DNA from: Terriglobales bacterium
GTDB taxonomy: Bacteria > Acidobacteriota > Terriglobia > Terriglobales > Acidobacteriaceae
Length of the DNA: 59,288 bases
NCBI GenBank assembly: GCA_035624455.1
Contig: DASPRM010000103.1
Coordinates: forward strand, 1 to 59,288
Direction: 5' to 3'
A program made the translations under genes and the position numbers. How positions within the stretch are numbered: position 1 is the first letter of the stretch; every line of letters begins with the position of its first letter. Shown in pieces: positions 53,609 through 59,288 of the stretch. Below the pieces are notes generated by a model that saw nothing but the letters and a program-made list of their open reading frames with translations, did no database searches and had not been told where the DNA came from.

Positions 53609-54601
53609 ATGCCCAATACAATTCTCGCCATAGTTGAGCAGCGTGAAGGCAAGCTGAATCGAGTCTCCTGGGAAACGATAACGGGCGCGCAGGCCATTGC
53701 GGCCGAAACCGGTTGGACCCTGGAAGCCGCTGTGGTCGGCAGCGGAGTTGGAACTGTTGCCGGCGAGGTCGCTACGAAGAAGCTTGCCAAGGTGTATGCG
53801 ATCGAAGCCGCGCAACTCGAGCCCTACACCCCTGACGGCTATGTGGCTGCTCTGAAGTCGTTCATCAGCGAATGCAAACCGCAACTGGTGCTCATGCCCC
53901 ACACGTACCAGGTCCGTGATTTCGCTCCGAAGCTGGCGACGGCGCTTGGGCGCGCCCTCATCAGCGACTGCATTGGTTACAAGAAAGAGGGTGACAAGCT
54001 GCTCTTCACACGCCAGCTCTTTCAGGGGAAGTTTGCCGCAGATATCGGATTCGTTAGTGACGCTCCCTGGCTTGCAACCTTCCAAACCGGCGCCTTTCGT
54101 GGAGATCAGGTGAAGCCTGGTGATAGCCCGGCGGCTGTAGAAACTGTCTCGGCGCAGATTGGCGATGGCGCCATCCGCACCAGGCCGGAGGCTCCCTTCA
54201 AGGAGGCCAAGCAGGCAGTTGATCTCACCCAAGCGGAGGTCATCGTCGCGGTTGGGCGTGGTATCAAGGAGGAGAAGAACATCGAAATCGCCAAACAACT
54301 GGCAGATGCATTAGGCGGCGAGATCGCGGCCTCGCGTCCCATCTGCGATGCGGGGTGGTTGCCGATGGACCGCCAGATCGGATCGTCCGGCCAGACGGTA
54401 GCTCCCAAACTGTACATTGCGCTGGGGATTAGCGGCGCGATTCAGCATATTGTCGGCATGAAGGGCGCACGGTCGATACTGGCTGTTAATAAGGATGCCG
54501 AAGCGCCGATTTTTGAAATCGCTGACTTCGGTGTGGTGGGCAACCTCTTCGAGGTGATTCCTCCGCTGGTGGAAGAAGTGAAGAAGGCAAAGACGGGATA
54601 G
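53609..54601 (+). CDS. etfA: Electron transfer flavoprotein alpha subunit
   Basis: A 330-residue FAD-binding subunit. The C-terminal FAD domain shows ASRPICDAGWLPMDRQIG, SGQTVAPKLYIALGISGAIQ and NKDAEAPIFEIADFGVVG. With EtfB it carries electrons from acyl-CoA and related dehydrogenases. ETF-quinone oxidoreductase, its electron acceptor, is encoded at 55374. A secreted unknown protein lies between the two. Confidence 0.96.
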   Translation: MPNTILAIVEQREGKLNRVSWETITGAQAIAAETGWTLEAAVVGSGVGTVAGEVATKKLAKVYAIEAAQLEPYTPDGYVAALKSFISECKPQLVLMPHTYQVRDFAPKLATALGRALISDCIGYKKEGDKLLFTRQLFQGKFAADIGFVSDAPWLATFQTGAFRGDQVKPGDSPAAVETVSAQIGDGAIRTRPEAPFKEAKQAVDLTQAEVIVAVGRGIKEEKNIEIAKQLADALGGEIAASRPICDAGWLPMDRQIGSSGQTVAPKLYIALGISGAIQHIVGMKGARSILAVNKDAEAPIFEIADFGVVGNLFEVIPPLVEEVKKAKTG

Positions 54602-54702
54602 TGCGCGAGCAGACCTTGGTAATTGGCGGTTCCCGGGCTGTCTTCTCATTGGCATAAATCTGCGCTAATCTGCACGTACACCGCGTCAGATCGAAGTGGC
54701 GA

Positions 54703-55107
54703 ATGCCGCCCTGTGCTTATCATCGCCGCTCCTCTGTTGTTCCTGCTCTAGTACTGGCTATTTTCTTGTTCTGGCTGTCCGGCTCCATCGATGCCGCAAG
54801 CCTTCCTCCTCCTGTTCCCCAGGCTGGCCCGAATGATTTCCAGAACGCCACCATCGTCGACGTGCAGCGATCGAAGCGCATTGTGCCCAACGGGCGCTGG
54901 TTCGCGGTTCACCAGTTCACTATCGAACTGACGGTAAAGATGGGCGGTCAGAATTATGAGGGCGAGTTCGACACGGTGGTCGTGGATCTGGTGCACGAGC
55001 TGGAATCGAGCAAAGGGCAGACCGCGCAGGTACGCATCAAGGGAAAAGAGATGGAAGTGAAGCTTGTTTCCGGACATAGTCTGAAGGCACACCTGATCTC
55101 CAAGTAA
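54703..55107 (+). CDS. Exported protein of unknown function (134 residues)
   Basis: The N-terminus has a basic start (CAYHRRSSVV) and a hydrophobic stretch (ALVLAIFLFWLSGSIDAAS) that looks like a signal peptide. The mature part has beta-like strands (WFAVHQFTIELTVKMGG, YEGEFDTVVVDLVHE) and ends EMEVKLVSGHSLKAHLISK. No family is recognised. It lies between etfA and the ETF-QO gene. Confidence 0.6.
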   Translation: MPPCAYHRRSSVVPALVLAIFLFWLSGSIDAASLPPPVPQAGPNDFQNATIVDVQRSKRIVPNGRWFAVHQFTIELTVKMGGQNYEGEFDTVVVDLVHELESSKGQTAQVRIKGKEMEVKLVSGHSLKAHLISK

Positions 55108-55311
55108 CAGCCCCAAATCAGGACAGCGAGTTGCCGAGTTCTTACCGATCTTCTTTCGTTCCAACTCCTGATGCTATTCTGCATGGTGCTCTGTATGCTC
55201 GGTTTGATCTCAACTGTGGTGACTACTCTGGTTAAAATCCCTTGTTCTGCCATTTTGAACGAGAACCGGATTGGAAAATCCCGGCCCCAGTCGAGAGGTC
55301 TTGCAGTTGAA

Positions 55312-55353
55312 CTGCAGATTCCTCGCGGCCTGGAGGCCGCTCGTGATGACAAA
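55312..55353. repeat. Short family B-like hairpin repeat
   Basis: CTGCAGATTCCTCGCGGCC then TGGA and GGCCGC form a 6-pair GCGGCC/GGCCGC hairpin, followed by the family end TCGTGATGACAAA. It lies directly before the ETF-QO start. Confidence 0.5.
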
Positions 55354-55373
55354 TCATGGAAGGCTGTTCTTCT

Positions 55374-57089
55374 ATGCTGATTTTTCGCAAGCCTCTGGAG
55401 AATATCGAACGGCCGCAGATGGAAGCCGATGTGGTAATCGTGGGCGCCGGTCCTGCCGGTTTGGCTTGTGCCTTGCGGCTGGCGCAGCTCATCGATCAGC
55501 ACAACGCCGCTCATCCTGACGCGCAGCTTTCCAAGGACAACATCTATGTCCTAGAAAAGGCTCGTGAGCTTGGGCAGCACTGCTTGTCGGGCGCGTTGCT
55601 CGATCCCCGCTCCATGCGCGAATTGCTGCCCGGATTTGAGAAAGAAGCTCCCCTCGACGCGCAGTGCACTAAAGAAGCGGTGTACTTCCTAACCGAGAAG
55701 GGCCAGTTCAAGCTGCCCATCACGCCGCCTCCGCTGCGTGATCACGGAAATTACGTCATTTCCCTCAACCGCTTCGTGAAGTGGCTGGGGGAGAAAGTCG
55801 AGCCCACGGGAATCACCATCTTTACGGGGTTTGCCGGCTCTGAGCTGCTCATCGAGGATGATCGGGTGATCGGAGTTCGCACTGACGACAAGGGAGTGGG
55901 CAAAGATGGCGAGAAGAAAGACAATTTCGAGCCCGGTTACGACCTGAAGTCGAAGATCGTCATTCTTGCAGAGGGAACTCGGGGGTCGCTAACCAAGCAA
56001 CTGGTCGCACGCTTTCAACTCGGCAAAGATCGCAATCCGCAGACCTATGGCGTGGGCGTGAAGGAACTCTGGGAGGTGCAGCCCGGACGGATCGCCCCCG
56101 GTGAAGTGATCTACACGATGGCGTGGCCGCTCACCAGCAAGGAGTACGGCGGCGCCTGGATCTACGGCAGTAAGGACAACATTGTGTCGCTAGGCTTCGT
56201 GACCGGACTCGATTATCCCGATCCGCGCCTCGATCCCCAGACCGTGCTGCAGAGTTTCAAGCGGCACCCGCTGGTCAGCAAGCTGCTGGCTGGAGGTAAG
56301 CTGATTCGCTATGGCGCGAAGTCCTTGCCGTACGGCGGCTGGTGGTCGATTCCGCCGGTTGCGGGTAATGGCTGGATGCTGCTGGGAGATTCGGCAGGCT
56401 TCCTGAATTCGCAGCGGCTGAAGGGCATTCATCTAGCCATCAAATCGGGCATGCTGGCTGCCGAAACCGCTTTCGAAGCGCTGCGCGATTCAGATTTCTC
56501 GACTTCGCGCCTTGGCACTTTCCAAAAGCGTGTTGAAAATAGCTGGATCAAGCAGGAACTGTGGCCGGTACGCAACTTCCACCAGGGATTCGAGCACGGC
56601 TTCTGGACGGGAATGTTTCACGCCGGCCTGCAACAGTTCACTGGCGGACGTGGCCTGCGCGAGCGTTATGCCTCCACTGCAGGGCATACGCGGATGCGAC
56701 CGCTCAATCAGTTGGTCAGCATTGGCGACCACCGCGAGCAACTTCTGGATAACGCCAAGGGGGACGGCAAGCTCACTTTCGACAAGCTGACCGATCTTTA
56801 TCACTCGGGGACAAAACACGAAGAGGATCAGCCGGCGCACCTTGTGATTCACGATACGAATATCTGCAATACGCGTTGCGTAAAGGAATTTGGCAGCCCC
56901 TGCCAACATTTCTGTCCGGCTAATGTGTACGAGATGGTGGATGCCGCGGATGCTCCGCACGGTAAGCAGATCCATCTGAATCCTTCGAACTGCGTGCACT
57001 GCAAAACCTGCGACATTATGGATCCTTACGAGATCATCACCTGGGTGCCCCCAGAGGGTGGCGGCGGGCCGAACTACGATGGGATGTAG
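55374..57089 (+). CDS. Electron transfer flavoprotein-ubiquinone oxidoreductase
   Basis: A 571-residue membrane-bound enzyme that passes electrons from EtfBA to quinone. Start taken at ATG 55374 ([18 protein letters not shown]); an ATG 18 bases earlier is also possible. FAD motif [19 protein letters not shown], the [12 protein letters not shown] segment, [16 protein letters not shown] and the C-terminal ferredoxin cysteines in [11 protein letters not shown] and [13 protein letters not shown] (4Fe-4S) are all present. It follows etfBA, and the cysteine hydrolase starts 2 bases after its stop. Confidence 0.95.
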   Translation: MLIFRKPLENIERPQMEADVVIVGAGPAGLACALRLAQLIDQHNAAHPDAQLSKDNIYVLEKARELGQHCLSGALLDPRSMRELLPGFEKEAPLDAQCTKEAVYFLTEKGQFKLPITPPPLRDHGNYVISLNRFVKWLGEKVEPTGITIFTGFAGSELLIEDDRVIGVRTDDKGVGKDGEKKDNFEPGYDLKSKIVILAEGTRGSLTKQLVARFQLGKDRNPQTYGVGVKELWEVQPGRIAPGEVIYTMAWPLTSKEYGGAWIYGSKDNIVSLGFVTGLDYPDPRLDPQTVLQSFKRHPLVSKLLAGGKLIRYGAKSLPYGGWWSIPPVAGNGWMLLGDSAGFLNSQRLKGIHLAIKSGMLAAETAFEALRDSDFSTSRLGTFQKRVENSWIKQELWPVRNFHQGFEHGFWTGMFHAGLQQFTGGRGLRERYASTAGHTRMRPLNQLVSIGDHREQLLDNAKGDGKLTFDKLTDLYHSGTKHEEDQPAHLVIHDTNICNTRCVKEFGSPCQHFCPANVYEMVDAADAPHGKQIHLNPSNCVHCKTCDIMDPYEIITWVPPEGGGGPNYDGM

Positions 57090-57091
57090 GT

Positions 57092-57658
57092 ATGAAACGC
57101 GCCCTGCTTGTTATCGACGTCCAGAATGAATACTTCACCGGCAAGCTGCCGGTGAGCTATCCACACAATTCGCTGCCGAACGTTCTTCGCGCCATCGATG
57201 CTGCCAATGAAAACAAGACCCCGGTAGTTCTCATCCAGCATGCTGCGCCGCAGCCGGATAGCGCTGTATTCCGCGAGGGGAGCGCGGAATGGCAACTTCG
57301 TCCCGAGATTGCCGCGCGCCCGCACCAGAGGCTCATCCATAAGAATCTTCCTGGCAGCTTCACCGGAACCGAGCTGGAATCCTGGCTGCGCGAGCGCGGC
57401 GTCGACACCGTGGTCATCTCCGGCTACATGACCCAGCTGTGCTGCGACACTACCGCACGCCAGGCACTGCACCTCGGCTTCAACGTGGAATTTCTCTCAG
57501 ATGCAACCGGTACGCTGGATATTAAGAATGAAGCAGGCGCAGTTACCGCCGAGGAATTGCATCGCGCCATCCTGGTGACGCAGCAGATGCGGTTCAGCAA
57601 AGTGCTGAAGACGGAGGACTGGATCGGAAATCTCCAGCGCTCAGTAGTTAGCCGCTGA
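57092..57658 (+). CDS. Isochorismatase-family cysteine hydrolase
   Basis: A 188-residue alpha/beta hydrolase. Catalytic Asp is in [11 protein letters not shown], Lys in [10 protein letters not shown] and Cys in [17 protein letters not shown], the family triad. Substrates vary (isochorismate, nicotinamide, other amides), and no partner gene narrows it. It starts 2 bases after the ETF-QO stop, so the two are co-transcribed, and converges on the AmrS gene. Confidence 0.9.
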   Translation: MKRALLVIDVQNEYFTGKLPVSYPHNSLPNVLRAIDAANENKTPVVLIQHAAPQPDSAVFREGSAEWQLRPEIAARPHQRLIHKNLPGSFTGTELESWLRERGVDTVVISGYMTQLCCDTTARQALHLGFNVEFLSDATGTLDIKNEAGAVTAEELHRAILVTQQMRFSKVLKTEDWIGNLQRSVVSR

Positions 57659-57706
57659 GAAGAGTAGAGATGGTTTGCTCAGCATGAGCATAAGGCATTT
57701 GAGGAC

Positions 57707-57750
57707 CTGCAGATCTCGTCGGACTCACGTCCTCCTCGTGATGACGACAA
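57707..57750. repeat. Short family B-like repeat
   Basis: CTGCAGATCTCGTCGGACTC then ACGTCCTCCTCGTGATGACG, with GGAC-TCAC-GTCC as a small hairpin. It sits between the converging 3' ends of the cysteine hydrolase and AmrS genes. Confidence 0.45.
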
Positions 57751-57760
57751 AACGGATGGT

Positions 57761-58885
57761 TCACTTCCGGCTCAGGAGCCTCAGGCCCGGCGAATACGGA
57801 TGCGAGGTGATCTGGCCGCCGAACTTCGCGTCCCAGTGGCCTGGAATGCGAGTGTGACATTTCGGGCATTCGCCGGTGGATGTCAACTTGTACTTCACGA
57901 TGTAGTATCCGAAGCGTTCGATCAGCAGCTGACTGCACGTTGGGCACCAGGTATTTTCCAGTCCCTCCACTTCGCCCGGCAGATTTCCGGCATAGATGAA
58001 TTTCAACCCTGCCTCGTGCCCGAATTGTGCCGCGCGCAGCAGGGTCTCCGGCGGCGTGTTCGGGGTATCTTCCATCTTGTAATCAGAGTGGAATGCCGTC
58101 ACGTGCCAGGGAATTTCCGGTGAGACGCTCGCCAGGAATTCAGCCATGCGCTTCAGTTCATCGTCGGAATCGTTGAAGCCGGGGATCAGCAAGCTGACAA
58201 TCTCAACCCAGAAGTCCATCGCCTTCAGGCGGCGAATCGTGTCCAGGATCGGCTGCAGCCGCCCGCCTAGCTTGCGGTAGTGGTGATCATCGAAGCTTTT
58301 GAGATCGACTTTATAGAGATCGACCCAGGGTCGCAGGAATTCCAGCACCTGGGGTGTGCCATTGCCGTTGGAAACGAAGCCTGTCTTCAGTCCAGCCGCC
58401 TTAGCCTCCTTGAAGATGGCTACCGCCCACTCGCTAGTGATCAGCGGCTCATTGTAGGTGCTGACCAGAACCCGCGCGCCCTGGCGCAGCGCTTGCTGAA
58501 CCAGCACTTCCGGCGACGCCCCCAGCGGAGGAGTTACCGCGCCAGGATCGCGAAGCGCCTGCGAGGTCACCCAGTTCTGGCAATAGGAGCAGTGCAGATC
58601 GCATCCCAACATGCCGAAGCTGTAGGCCAGTGCACCCGGATAGGCGTGGAAAAAGGGCTTCTTCTCGATCGGGTCGCACTGCACGCCGCCGACATAGCCC
58701 CACGGGACATACAGGTGCCCGCCACGATTGAAGCGCACCCGGCAGACCCCAGCCTGGCCCTCGGGGATGGGGCAGCAATGTCCGCAAGAGAAGCAACGCA
58801 GCCGGCCTTTGTCGTCCAGAGTCTCGACTAGTTCGGGCGCGGCTTTGCGGACGTTCTGCTCCAGGATGTCCTTGAGGGCTGGCAT
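57761..58885 (-). CDS. amrS: AmmeMemoRadiSam-type radical SAM enzyme
   Basis: A 374-residue radical SAM protein. The SAM cluster motif is CxxxCxxC in FGMLGCDLHCSYCQNW. An N-terminal Cys group (CFSCGHCCPIPEGQAGVCRV) and a C-terminal pair of zinc-type CxxC sites (TWCPTCSQLL, GECPKCHTRI) flank it. This matches AmrS, which normally acts with AMMECR1-like and Memo-like partners on an unknown reaction. Those partner genes are not in the window. It starts at 58885 and is divergent from the PilZ gene across a MITE-like element. Confidence 0.88.
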   Translation of the reverse strand: MPALKDILEQNVRKAAPELVETLDDKGRLRCFSCGHCCPIPEGQAGVCRVRFNRGGHLYVPWGYVGGVQCDPIEKKPFFHAYPGALAYSFGMLGCDLHCSYCQNWVTSQALRDPGAVTPPLGASPEVLVQQALRQGARVLVSTYNEPLITSEWAVAIFKEAKAAGLKTGFVSNGNGTPQVLEFLRPWVDLYKVDLKSFDDHHYRKLGGRLQPILDTIRRLKAMDFWVEIVSLLIPGFNDSDDELKRMAEFLASVSPEIPWHVTAFHSDYKMEDTPNTPPETLLRAAQFGHEAGLKFIYAGNLPGEVEGLENTWCPTCSQLLIERFGYYIVKYKLTSTGECPKCHTRIPGHWDAKFGGQITSHPYSPGLRLLSRK

Positions 58886-59038
58886 AGCGGCAAAACTTAC
58901 CCTTCCTATTTTAGACCGCTTTCGAAAATGTTTTGCCGGAACGGGCTGCTTCTCTCATCCTCATTCCCGAGCTAAACCTGTCGCTTCCTAGTGCCGATTT
59001 CCTGCTTGGAAGCCTGCGGGAGTCACCGTCAGGCCGGA

Positions 59039-59168
59039 GAAGCGATCTCACAATGAACCGAGTTGGTAAGCGTCCGTAATCCTCAGGGGCTAAAGTCCAG
59101 GACTTATCTGGCTCTGGACGGCGCGGCTGAAGCCGCGCCCTTTCAAGACCGGTTTATGAGAAAGCTTC
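59039..59168. repeat. MITE-like element, copy 3 (130 bp)
   Basis: Ends GAAGCGATCTCA (59039-59050) and TGAGAAAGCTTC (59157-59168), with CTCAGGGGCTAAAGTCC and GGCGCGGCTGAAGCCGCGCC inside. Same size and near-identical core as copy 2. It ends 18 bases before the PilZ gene start, so it could supply that gene's promoter or leader. Confidence 0.75.
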
Positions 59169-59186
59169 TAATCCTGGTGAACGAAC

Positions 59187-59288
59187 ATGGCCCGTCGCCA
59201 AGAGCCACGTGTACGCATGGTCGCACCAGTGCGTTTGTTCGGCACCGATGTGAACGGCAGGCCGTTCAACACCCAGGTAGATACGGTG
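59187..59288 (+). CDS. PilZ-domain protein, 5' part (runs off the window)
   Basis: Only the first 34 residues are visible: MARRQEPRVRMVAPVRLFGT then DVNGRPFNTQVDTV. The RxxxR motif (RRQEPR) followed by a PVRLFG strand and a G-rich turn is the start of a PilZ domain, which binds cyclic di-GMP. The full length and other domains are unknown. Confidence 0.65.
   Translation, partial: MARRQEPRVRMVAPVRLFGTDVNGRPFNTQVDTV

Overview
The window is a GC-rich bacterial chromosomal segment of about 59 kb with dense genes on both strands. It contains no rRNA, no convincing tRNA, no CRISPR array, no phage and no recognisable transposase. Protein style (protein kinase fused to a WD40/TolB-like propeller, PilZ protein, DUF3891, haem-binding-domain cytochrome, PAS-rich kinases) and the families of small hairpin repeats between genes suggest a soil Acidobacteriota of the Koribacter/Terriglobia type. 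That placement is an inference from gene content, not a computed one.

Layout. 1-5.3 kb: 5' end of purL, an Mpo1-like membrane protein, selB, a DinB-like protein, then a peroxiredoxin divergent from an iodothyronine-deiodinase-like protein. 5.3-14.4 kb: porin, hemL, dtd, folP, dacB (PBP4), DUF3891, DUF488, a lipoprotein cytochrome c and a SnoaL-like secreted protein. 14.4-22.5 kb: a MITE-like repeat, lipA, a five-PAS histidine kinase, and the tldD-ppa-tldE cluster. 22.5-29.1 kb: trmFO, an AhpD-like selenoprotein with an in-frame UGA, a DsbA-like protein, a secreted truncated haemoglobin and a Ser/Thr kinase. 29.5-34.8 kb: an EF-G paralogue, ruvB, a haem-binding protein and nusB. 34.8-38.8 kb: a glyoxalase(VOC)-lumazine synthase fusion next to a beta-oxidation operon (crotonase, 3-hydroxyacyl-CoA dehydrogenase, thiolase). 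38.9-49.6 kb: TPR-GAF-degenerate GGDEF protein, kynureninase-like enzyme, lexA, trxA, map, LytTR regulator, RsbU-type phosphatase, apt and acyP. 49.7-59.3 kb: efp with a structured leader, a membrane protein, several small proteins, etfB-etfA and ETF-quinone oxidoreductase, a cysteine hydrolase, an AmrS-type radical SAM enzyme and the start of a PilZ gene.

Two themes link the genes. First, thiol/selenol redox chemistry: SelB (needed to insert selenocysteine), an AhpD-like CxxU selenoprotein with a downstream SECIS-like hairpin, a Cys-form deiodinase homologue, a peroxiredoxin, thioredoxin and a DsbA-like protein. Second, acyl-CoA oxidation: thiolase, hydroxyacyl-CoA dehydrogenase and crotonase supply electrons that EtfBA and ETF-QO could pass to the quinone pool.

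The most interesting items are the UGA-containing AhpD-like gene, the deiodinase-like protein, the VOC-RibH fusion, a repeat family whose flanks are constant while the central hairpin changes with compensating arms, a three-copy MITE-like element, and a cloverleaf-like structure upstream of efp, whose EF-P has Asn at the normally modified position.
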